Positions 1 to 10,000 of a stretch of 64,000 nt of DNA are shown here, piece by piece. A model generated the notes under the pieces. It saw only the letters and a program-made list of their open reading frames with translations, was not told where the DNA came from and made no database searches. Positions within the stretch are counted from its first letter, which is position 1; the number at the start of each line of letters is the position of its first letter. The stretch comes from Glossina fuscipes. Its lineage: Eukaryota; Arthropoda; Insecta; Diptera; Glossinidae. The position numbers and the translations under genes are program-made. The DNA is taken from contig NW_023998414.1 in NCBI RefSeq assembly GCF_014805625.2, positions 4,861,067 to 4,925,066 of the forward strand, read 5' to 3'.

Positions 1-825
1 CCTGCGAACAAACTTAAACCAGGCAGTGACTCTATGCCATCACCAACCACCTCCGAAATCGATCGACCATCTTCCCCCCCTTTAAGTGTTTGTTCAGATT
101 TACCTTACGTGTCTTATACCACAGATCGACCAATCGGCGATTCACCAAAGATACGTGGAAAACCAAGTAGTGCAAGTAGTACAAGCAATAGTAGATCTTC
201 ATCGTTGGTTATGAGACGTAATACTGGTACTAAACCCAAAAGACCGCAATCCACAGTAGCTGCACACAGCATAGTTATAGTAAAACCGGGCGCTAAAGAC
301 TTTAATGAAGAAGTAGAACCTGAAATACAACAACTACGCAATATACCGCAATTTATGCCCGTTCTACGGGATTCAATAGCATCATCAACATTTACAAGAG
401 ATCCCGAAATCCTGGATCGTTTGCAAATTCAACCGCATTTATTAAATATTTGCTCTCGCATGCAAACCCATCTGAATATGTGCGCTACACTGGTAACTCA
501 GGAGCAAGCTCATTTAGTAGAACGTACTAAAGTGGTTAGCAATTCTATTACAACATTGTTTGCATCTTTTGTGGACATGCAGAAAACATATGCCGCCTAT
601 GCTGAGCAATTTGCAAAAGTCCGTTTAATTTCTCAACAACTAAGTCGTTGTAATTCGTTACTAAATGATAATATTGCCGGTTTGGAAACGATTAATAATT
701 TTTTAGAACCCGAAGACCGTTTAGAGCCATTTGTTTGGCGTACTGATGATAATAAATTAAGAGGAGAAGCCGAAGGAGCGGCAGCAATAAGCGGTCACTC
801 CTCGTTATGGTTGAAACGGTTGTAG
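1..825 (+). CDS. BORCS5: BORCS5 (myrlysin/LOH12CR1) homologue, 5'-partial
   Basis: BORCS5 is a subunit of BORC, the complex that recruits the small GTPase Arl8 to lysosomes and so couples them to kinesin; in mammals it is anchored by an N-terminal myristate. The frame ends at a TAG at 823-825. An ATG sits at 34, but the frame stays open upstream to base 1 (eleven more codons, no stop), so the true start and any Gly-2 myristoylation site probably lie in an exon outside the window. From the ATG, residues 1-80 are Ser/Pro/Arg-rich and poorly conserved. Residues about 85-255 match the family core: the Ile-Pro-x-Phe-x-Pro-Leu/Val-Leu segment (IPQFMPVLRDS), the helical stretch around HLNMCATLVTQEQAHLVER, the Tyr-Ala-x-Tyr-Ala-Glu-Gln motif (YAAYAEQFAKV) and the C-terminal RLEPF. 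Recognition is by remembered similarity to the human protein, not a search. Confidence 0.88.
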   Translation, partial: PANKLKPGSDSMPSPTTSEIDRPSSPPLSVCSDLPYVSYTTDRPIGDSPKIRGKPSSASSTSNSRSSSLVMRRNTGTKPKRPQSTVAAHSIVIVKPGAKDFNEEVEPEIQQLRNIPQFMPVLRDSIASSTFTRDPEILDRLQIQPHLLNICSRMQTHLNMCATLVTQEQAHLVERTKVVSNSITTLFASFVDMQKTYAAYAEQFAKVRLISQQLSRCNSLLNDNIAGLETINNFLEPEDRLEPFVWRTDDNKLRGEAEGAAAISGHSSLWLKRL

Positions 826-931
826 TAATAAGGACAGAACCAAATTGCTTGCGATAGAAGAGAATGCACAAGAACCATTGTTTAAAAGTGCAAGGAAAGA
901 AAAGAATATATAAAGAAATGTACATTTATAA

Positions 932-937
932 AATAAA
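932..937 (+). promoter_or_regulatory. Polyadenylation signal for BORCS5
   Basis: A canonical AATAAA lies about 107 bases after the BORCS5 stop codon, within AT-rich sequence, a normal distance for a short insect 3' UTR. It is the first such hexamer after the stop that I noticed. Confidence 0.6.
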
Positions 938-2807
938 ACTATATTTACTGAAGCATATGCATATATGTTTACCAAGAAGGCTATAAAGCTTTTTGTCAAA
1001 CCTTTGTAATGCATACAACGGCCATCGTAAGACGCTTGAAATATATACATTTTTCGTCACCGTCAACAACGGAATCAACGGAATTTGTTTATACCTGTGT
1101 GTTGGCTTGTCTGTTCAAATCTTAACTACTATCTCCAAATGTTTCTTCGAACAATCAATTGCTCACACTTTTCCGACACTCCTCTCAAATGGAATTCAAA
1201 AATAAACGAAATCATCACTTGCTTACGGAAAAGAAGAGAACGAAAATTTGATTTATTTATTTATTTATTTTTTTTAGGCTATGCTCCTATTACTGAAGGA
1301 TGAGTTCATTTTGTCAACAGGATTGCAACGACCGAAAGGAGGCATCAGAGACTCCACAAAATATATATATTCTTGATCAGCATCCAATTTTAATTCGATT
1401 TAAGCATGTCCGTCTGCTGAACGGAAACATTGGAAGTGCTTGCATAGAGATTTTTATTAGAAATTAGCCAAACATGTCGAAGGACGCGCCCACAGCACCA
1501 CGTAAACTATGAGAACACTTTTGTTTTTCAAAAGTTATAAAAAATCGGTTGTTTGCCAATTACTCATAAACTATATCAGATAAACGTATCAAAACTCGAG
1601 GGCACATTCGATGGTCTATGGCCTATCCAATATTATAGCGTATCAAAATTAGTTTTTTTCTCACTTCCTTCAGAAGGCGCAGAAAAAAGCTTTCACTTTT
1701 TAAGGTTTATGCTTGTTTATCATAAGGCAAACAAGACAGAATGTTTAAAATTATTTTGTGAACTCCTCAAAGGTAGATGTATTATCTGCATAAAAATGGA
1801 CTAATTCTAAAGTGAATATGGTAGACACCGACATAACGTTTTCCTAATAATACCAGCGATATGGGCATCACATGAAACCACTTCGAGAGTAGAATGCGAA
1901 ACGCGTAATGGTGATTATGCGAGATTGGCCCCCTTTCTTACTTGTTTTAAGCTCGAATTGTGTTTCTCAATTAAAAATGCATGTTAGGTTTTATTCTATT
2001 CTGCCATCGAGTTCAGCTGATGTATGCCGCAGCAAGAACATTGTTACATCGACGTGGGCGACGAATAGAAGATATAAACCTTATGGAATTTTTCCATCAC
2101 ATTTTGGTTGCCAAAGACGTTGGCAAATGACACATTGAAAGAACGTCCAAAATGTCAATTAGGCTTGGCAGTTAACTATAAAGTATTCTTTCGGTTAGGA
2201 TAGAGGAGCATCTCAGCTAATTCAAACTACATTTGGTGCTTGAGAGCAAGTTTACTTTCTTATTGTATGCAAGAAGTTTGTGAGCAGATTGTAACTCACA
2301 TACTGCACTATGAAATGATAAGGCTGGTCGTACTACGTCTGCAAAGGAGGCAAGCCTGTGTGATTACTGTAATTAACTCAAATAACTGAGGTTTCATATT
2401 CTAACGAAACAGAACTTTGACGCGCTGCATCTAAACTTTCTTCTTCTTGACATTTTTTTGCCAAATTCGTAGTTATTCATCATCAAGTATTGCACAAATA
2501 TGCAACTGGAAGCATCTAAAATAATTCCGCTACAATTTTTAGTGTTGATATTAATAAAGTTTCTTACATAAATTTGCGATATCGAATGCTTATAAGATTA
2601 GTACGATTGTGTAGGCCAAGCGGTATAATGTATTTCTGCGATTATATAAAAATTAAAACAGGCAACACTGTGCTTGTTTATAAATAACAGCTGTTTAATA
2701 ACAGCTAATCTATTAAGCATAAATTACCAGCGAACGACTAAATTAAGTAAAAACAAAAGGTCACATCGTAAAGAATTTGTAAAAATATTGCAAGCGATAG
2801 CAAAATT
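938..2807. other. Intergenic region between BORCS5 and AIP
   Basis: No conserved coding sequence is visible; the longest open frames (about 80 codons at 1553-1804 and 76 at 1908-2138) match nothing I know. A possible degenerate repeat end, with the tail CTTACTTGTTTT, occurs at about 1926-1945; the same tail ends a dispersed repeat elsewhere in the window. The last 170 bases before the AIP start hold E-box-like AACAGCTGTT palindromic sequence near 2687-2698 and presumably include the AIP promoter, but no clear TATA box is placed. Confidence 0.5.
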
Positions 2808-4637
2808 ATGAACGAGCAAAACGCTTTAATACAAAAACAAATTCTATCACCGGGTGAGCAGTACATTCCGTTAACGAATGGCACCCGGGTAAGTAATGAA
2901 GTAGGTGGATTATCGTCGATTTTGAAAATTCCATCCATTAAAGGTAAAATTCCATTTCCAAACACGTAAAGCGAAAGATGGTATTGTTGTCGATGATAGC
3001 CGTAAAATCGGCCAATTAATGCAATTGGTGTTAGGCAAAAAATTTAAATTAGAAGTCTGGGAAGTTATGGTACAAAAAATGGCTTTAAATGAAGTAGCTA
3101 AATTTACTGTGGATAAAACGGTATTTCATAATGCAAATTCTTTTATTAATTTAAAAACGAAATTTCTTTTGTTCATTTTTTGTTATTTGCAATATTTTAG
3201 TTGGTTACGCAGTATCCATTTGTCTCGAAAACTCTTCGTGATATGGATAAACCGAAAAAGAATTCTCATCATTGTTGCGGGTTATCATTACAAACTGAAG
3301 GTCTTGGATATAAAGATTTGGACGAACTTTTATCGAATCCTTGCGATTTGGAATTTATAATTGAATTGATTTCTGTAGAACTGCCCGAGGATTATCAAAA
3401 GGAAACATGGCAATTAACGGACAATGAAAAACTGAACACAGTTACAAAACTGAAAGAACAGGGCAATCAATTGTACAAATCGGGTGATTACGAAAAAGCC
3501 GAAGAATGTTATCGACAAGCAGTAAGCATAATTGAACAGTTAATGCTAAAGTAATTCCACCATATTTTGATGTTGTGTTAAACATGATAAAAAGAAAAAA
3601 ATGATATTCATTTTTATACTCACCAATCTAGGATAAAATGTTCAAATAGAGAAATTAGCTTTTGTAGAGGAAATACCTCAGCTTCTGATTCAAATTCATC
3701 TCTCTAACGTCATAACCCTTTAAATATTAGCAACTAAAAAAAAAAACTACAGGCGATAGCCCAGTTACTTGTGCAAAAAGAAGATCCATTAAAATACTTA
3801 CATCGTCCGTCGTTACGTACGTAACGTTTTACGTCGATTTTCTTGGTATACCTGCGTCAGCTTAGACGGCGTTAAATGCAGAATTCCCAAGAAATATATT
3901 CTCCTATAAAGTGATAATAAAGCGAAAAAGATTTTTTATTCTATTTATTTATTTATTTATTTTTTTCGCTACTTTGAGATCCACTCGCATAGTTTGTACG
4001 TGAGAACGATTTGTTTATCACTCGCAGCTAATATCTAAATCAATTTTCATAGGAACTGTAAAATAATAAAAACATTTATTACTGTAATAATTCGAAAGTA
4101 TCTTTGCCAAAGACTCACCCAATCCAGGGTAAGTCATTTTCACGTCTTCCGCCAAACATTTTTCCCGTAAAACAATTGATTAAACTTCGAACTTAGAAAA
4201 TTTTAAAATCCAAGTGGTGGGTATCCGAAATCCATGTAAATGTAAATTAAACGTTTTGCAATATTTGTAACATTTTTCTTGTATTATTATGTAGAGAGAA
4301 ACCGCAAGATGTCGAGTGGCTGGATCTAGCTAAGCTTAAAATTCCGGTTCTCTTAAACTATGCTCAATGCCGTCTTCTATCTAATGATTATTACGCAGTC
4401 ATAGAGCATTGTAGTGAAATTTTGCAGTTAGATCCTGATAATGTGAAAGCCCACTACCGGCGAGGCAAGGCGCACTTTGGAGCTTGGAATCCGAAAGAAG
4501 CGCGTAAAGATTTTCAACGGACGGCCGAGTTGGATCCGATGTTACAAAAAGTAATTGCAAAGGAGTTAAAAGCTATTGATAAAGCACAACAAGAACGAGA
4601 CTTACAGGATAAGAGAAGCTTGCAGCATTTGTTTTAG
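2808..4637 (+). CDS. AIP: AIP/XAP2-like FKBP-TPR co-chaperone (CG1847 homologue), 4 exons
   Basis: This is a cytosolic co-chaperone of the aryl-hydrocarbon-receptor-interacting protein family, which binds Hsp90 clients through an FKBP-like domain and TPR repeats. Coding exons are 2808-2888, 2944-3120, 3201-3550 and 4295-4637. Introns (55, 80 and 744 nt) have donors GTAAGT, GTATTT and GTAATT and end in AG; phases are 0, 0 and 2, and the joined frame is 316 codons plus TAG, close to the roughly 330 residues of mammalian AIP. Residues 1-27 are exon 1 (MNEQNALIQKQILSPG...). The FKBP-like part spans about 28-170, with VKFHFQTRKAKDG, LVLGKKFKLEVWE, LNEVAKFTV, QYPFVSKTLRDMDKP and HCCGL. TPR helices follow: TKLKEQGNQLYKSGDYEKAE, then LLNYAQCRLLSNDYYAVIEH and VKAHYRRGKAHFGAWNPKEA. 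It ends in LQHLF. The start is the first ATG of exon 1 and agrees with the remembered family N-terminus. Confidence 0.93.
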
Positions 4638-4820
4638 TAAAGAAAACTTTTATGATATATTTTCGATTCTTTTTTTTTTTCTTTTTTTTGGATAAATGTA
4701 TAATTTTTATTAATTTATTTAATAACTTCAATTGTATAATTGAATCTACCATTAGTTTTTTTCCCCTTTTCTTTTTTTAAGTAAAACATGATTATTTTAT
4801 TGATTTTATATAATTATCGC

Positions 4821-4826
4821 AATAAA
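4821..4826 (+). promoter_or_regulatory. Polyadenylation signal for AIP
   Basis: AATAAA about 184 bases after the AIP stop, in sequence rich in A and T. Other AT-rich variants lie closer (TTAATTTATTTAATAA at about 4711-4726), so the exact site used is uncertain. Confidence 0.5.
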
Positions 4827-6227
4827 TTTCAATTTCACTAACAAAGTATTATATGTACGTTAAATGTATTTAGGAGTGTATGAAAGTGTGCCAATATTCA
4901 ATTATGAATGCGTTATAATATCATTAATTTTTAATTAACACTATTTTTTTTTCCTACAAATTTTTAAGTCGCGATTTTGTATTTAAAAGATTTTCTTAAG
5001 CTCCAAAAAAAAAAAAATACAAAAATAAAATGAAAAATGAAAAATGTAAAAATCTTGAAAACTCAGAAATAATGGGATTTGAAGAGAAAAAATTAAACTT
5101 AGTTTTGAACACTCAACGCGATTATTTTATTCTTTTCATCAAGTCTAGAGAATGGAAGGTTACCTGTTTCAATGTGATATGAAAACTGAAAGCAAGGGAC
5201 TTTCCTTATTCGATGAACTGATTTGTAAGAATCAGAACAAGAAGAAGAAAAGGAAGAAATCTAAAAGTTTATTAAATGGCTGCTCAATATAGTTGCACAC
5301 ATCAGTCGCGTCCAAAATTGGGGGATGTACTAATTTTACCATCCCACTTATACCACACCTTCAAGTTTGTTATCAACGCGAAATTCCGACTCTGATTCTA
5401 GTCGTCTTCATATGCATTCTCATCAATTTGCAAAACTTTGTTCCTTGCAACGAAGGTATCGCAGTTTAGATTCAATTAGCTGAGCTACGCAACTAAGAAG
5501 GTAGAAACAACTTGGGAAGTAAATGTTAATCTATGGCTTGTAATTGAAATTCTCTGTACGTTTGTTTATTTGTTTGTTTTAATTTTTAATATTTTTCTGT
5601 AAAAATTATTGTTGGACTTGCATTTGAAACCTGTCTTAGCCGTTCCTATATAATATCTATAGGGATATCTGATATCAGTGAACAATATAAAATTACGCAA
5701 CATTTCCAAAAATTGTAATTCAATGGAAATTACGGTATTTTATAAAAATACAAATGAAATTTGTCAGTAAAATGTTTTCGATTTAATGATATGTTTACTA
5801 TTTTTCTGCTTTCAACTGAAGATCTCTTAACCTTGAATATCGGGCATCGAGTGGATTTATTATTATTATTAGGCCTAAGATGCGGAGTAATTTTGCCTTT
5901 ACGCATAAACTAATGTGTGTAGAATCGGTATCAAACTGTCTGTCGCCTTATGTGTTCCTATTCAAATATAAAATTGATTTACCAATACGTCCATGATGAA
6001 ACTAAAATCCATCTCTCCATCCCTTTAAAACACCAATTATTACGTTAAGTTTTAAGCGAAAAATAAATAAAAAACGTAACCTTACGCTTCATTGTATAGT
6101 TATAAGGACTATTAGTCATAGTCATTAGAGTTCCCATAGGAAAGGTTTAAATCCGACAATGTGTACACTATAGTGTAATATTTTAAGAAAAAAAAAAAGG
6201 TAATATAATCGAAAAAAAAACTTAAAA

Positions 6228-6256
<29 letters not shown>
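6228..6256. repeat. (ATT)n microsatellite
   Basis: About nine uninterrupted ATT units in the AIP-pcs intergenic region. Confidence 0.9.
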
Positions 6257-6258
<2 letters not shown>

Positions 6259-6649
6259 TTCGCTAGAGAAATAAATTCTAAGACTAAACTCTTAAAAGCA
6301 CTAGCATCTAAGGCTATTGGCTTAAAATTAAAATAGAAATGGTTTCTGGTGTTCATTCTGCATCAAGCATTCTCTTCGATCTCAATGGTGGTTTGAAACG
6401 ATCGCGAACAACAGCTCATTGAACTCATGTTCAGATGCATCATTTGAAAGGTTGTGCGTATCTATCAATCACAAATTATTTATGATTGACTCCTATCTTG
6501 GTTGTAGTCGATTTCGATAATTCTTCCAGCAGATTGCTCAGAGATTTTACCACCGATATACAGTTACAGTTGCGTCAACGAAGCGTCGCACGGTTCGCTA
6601 ACCATGCGAACCTTTCGTTTTATAGGTTTGCCAAGATATTATCTCTTTT

Positions 6650-6650
<1 letters not shown>

Positions 6651-6693
<43 letters not shown>
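6651..6693. repeat. Poly(A) tract, 43 bases
   Basis: An uninterrupted run of 43 A (T on the minus strand). It is not preceded by a recognisable retroposed sequence or obvious target-site duplication, so a simple slippage tract is the plain reading. Assembly length may be unreliable here. Confidence 0.9.
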
Positions 6694-6696
<3 letters not shown>

Positions 6697-6954
6697 ACCA
6701 TGTCTAGAGAAAAGTTAACAAACTGCGTTGTAGTTCGATCGTGAACCTGCCTACGCTCGATAGATAATAGACCTTGTTTAAATAAACTGGCATGTGTTTC
6801 CTTAAAATAAACTGAAAGGCTATCTTGGTTTAAAACACTCCAAATTTCCAACCCGTCATGCGATGGGAAAGAGAAGGCAATTTTTCATCCCTTAGTCTAT
6901 ATGGCCCTTTTTTTTTTAGAAATAATCATAATAGGTGGTGATAATTGAAAATTT

Positions 6955-6960
6955 TTTATT
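6955..6960 (-). promoter_or_regulatory. Candidate polyadenylation signal for pcs
   Basis: The minus strand reads AATAAA here, about 123 bases beyond the pcs stop codon. Further TTTATT matches lie in the neighbouring AT-rich tracts, so the choice is provisional. Confidence 0.4.
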
Positions 6961-7082
6961 AAAACAATAATTTTTAGCACCTAACAACTAAAATAACAAA
7001 AACAAAAACTAAGTAAATAAATAAATAAATAAATAGATAAATAAATAAATGAAAAAAATAATAAGTAGACAAGAAGAAAAAC

Positions 7083-10000
7083 TTAAACTAAAAGCGAGGA
7101 TAAACCGAATTTATTTGCTGGCTGTTGTAAAGGTGTTTTCAGCTCTTCCACAACGATGGTACCGTTCTCGTCAAGTTTATGATTAAGTAAAAGATTTTCC
7201 ACCTGCTCATCGGACAATAATTCCTTAGGTTCAAGTCTAAAAATAAATTTAAAAGAAAAATAGAAAAATAAATTTAAATATAAAACCTAAATTTAAACCA
7301 TATCAATCAACTGAAGGTTAAACAATTTTAATAAAATTAAATTTTGAAAACGCACATCTAATTGTAATTTTTTCAAAATTTCGAAAATTGATTTTGTAAA
7401 ATTCCAAAAACGCCACTCTTTTTGGGCAAAATTCTAGGTAAACTACTGCTACTGTCGCTATTATTATTATTTTTGATGGTTGTATTGATTGTATTGGTGG
7501 TGGTGGTGGTGGTGGTGGTGGTGGTGATGGTGGTGGTAGTGGTGGAATTATGATGACCTTCTACTACTGACCTGGAGAATAGAAAGAATTCACCTGGCGA
7601 TGAAGTACTGGACGAAGTTGTGTTGCCCACGCGTGTCATTAGGGTCGTATTGTTAGTGCCTTCAACATTCATTTCCGACTCGCTATTGCGACGTTCTAGT
7701 GTACGTCCTACTTTTTGAAAACCAAATGAAAAAACGTCTTTCACCTTATCGCCAGCGTCTATTAGTAAATCGAGACTTTGACGTCTACCGCTCATTTTCA
7801 AGCTATTCGAACGTGACAACCATTGCGAGAGAGTTTGCTTCTTAGTGAGTGGCTCCTCGTTAAATATTGTAGTGCAGGTAACTTTACGTTTCGGTTCATC
7901 CGAAGAAGATGCCGAAGAATGATGCGACTGAGCGTCCTCGGCAGCAGCAGCTGTAGCCGTTTCACCGTGATCGTGCAGTAGACTTTGATTTGAGTAACTA
8001 GAGCTCGTGCTATCGGAATGTGAAAGACGTATTTCAGTCCATTGCTCAATATCATTATCGTCATGAGCGACACTATTGTTGCATGTGGCTATTAATCCCG
8101 AACTAGATGAAGGATCGTTGCTAAGATTACCACCACTTCCGCCTTGCGATTTCACTTCATAAGGCCCGCGTATCTGAGTGTGAGCAAATAAATTGTCACG
8201 CGTAGCACTAGCGCTAGCCGACTTATATAGACCGCTATTAGGTTTTTGGGGAAATATAAGAACCGACTCAAAATCTCTTAATAAATGAGGACAATCATGC
8301 GGATCCGGTTGCCTTTGGCGAATAGGACTCGAATTTGTACTTAATTTATCGGGCATTTCCAAGTATTCATCTGCTGAGTCGATATCACAAGGAAAATTTG
8401 GAAAACTAAGCCCAGTTCCTGCAGTTTTATTAAGCGTATCTAGATTGGATTCATTCGATAGTAAATTCGTTTGCTTTCCTTGTAAGAGTTGTTGCTGTTG
8501 TTTTCTCTCTTGTTGCTGCTGTCGCTGATGGTGTATTTCTTCCGAAATCCTCTCCAAGTTTTTCAAGGCCTCATTATAGGACATTTTGGCTTCGGTTACT
8601 TTGTGCTCTAAATCATTGATTTTGTTCTTCTGCGTTTTCAGAATACCATTGTAATTGGCGCGAGTTTCATAAAACGGCCTGAAACACAAATTTTAATTTG
8701 AAAACATTATTTTATGAAAAAACAATAAAAAAAATAAATAAATAAATAAATTGTTGTAAAACAATAATTAAAACAAAACAAAAAAAAAAAAAATAATAAT
8801 AAAAATAAATAAATAAATAAATAAAAAAGTACTTACAAATCATGCTGATAAGCCAATATATTAATTAAAAGTAAATTTCGTCGTATATTAAAACTGAAAA
8901 AAGTTTTCAATGCATATTTATATAAAAAATTTAAAAAATAATAAATACGAATAATAAATTTTATCCTTATTTAATAGAATAGAGTTCCATTCTACACTTG
9001 AATTAATTTCCATCATTTCACAATTAATTCGGTGCTAACCTGTGTGCAATATTTTGTTCGCGATTTACAAAAAAATGGGTCACCCGGGCAGCTTGTACGA
9101 ATAGTATCGGAAAGGCAAACATCGAGGAGCATAATGATCATCTCAACTTTGAGTTCAAGGACAGGGATCATTGAATGGCGGATAAAGTTTCAAGTCGAAT
9201 CGATCTTAGCTGGGGACGCATAGCGAGGTCTTAAGAAAATTAACAATGACCGGAACTCAATATAAACGAACTGAATCCAAGGAGCGTTAAATGCGAAAGT
9301 AAAAATGCTTTGCGTCACATTGCGTCAATGCGAGCCAATTGGATCGAGGTTATAGCAAGCGAGATAACAGTAATTAGGTTGGAAATTGCTGACAAGGAAA
9401 GAATACGAGAAAGTCATTAATAATCCTATCAAGAGAGATAATATCGTATTCTTGTACACCGCAATACTATTCATACGCTGCCCTGTCTGACGATAATGTG
9501 GGTAATGAGTTTCTCAATATATTTGAAGACATGTATGTGCCTGAAGACTGATCAATATTTTTTGTGCATATACGTACGTTTATATATACATTCGCATACA
9601 TTTCAAATGTACTTGTAAATGTGTAGCTTTAGTTTAACTACAAAAACCGATTAAAATTAATTCAAGCGAGAGAGTGTTATCTAGGATGCTATAAAAAATT
9701 CTTTTAATTGAATTAAACTGATTTTACCTTGAAGTTTTTATAGCTTGCTTTAACTGTCCTTGCAATTTAGCGACACGATTATTGGCCACCTCCAATTTCA
9801 GTTGACACATTTTCAAGGAATTTCTAGCATCGGTTACCTCCAATTGCGATTGATTCACTTTACCTTGGGTATGATATAGAATAAAATGAAAAAAAAAAAA
9901 AGATTTAAAGTTTTATATATAAAGATAGAGAGAGAAGCATGCAGTTGGAGAGGAAGAAGAAAGTGGAAGAAAAAGAAGAAGAAGATAAATAAATGCAAAA

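Larger units (their letters stand above)
4827..6954. other. Convergent intergenic region between AIP and pcs
   Basis: No coding exon is seen on either strand. It contains A-rich and T-rich tracts, an ATT microsatellite at about 6228-6256 and a 43-base poly(A) run at 6651-6693. Because AIP (plus) and pcs (minus) point toward each other, the right part may belong to the pcs 3' UTR and the left part to the AIP 3' UTR. Confidence 0.55.
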
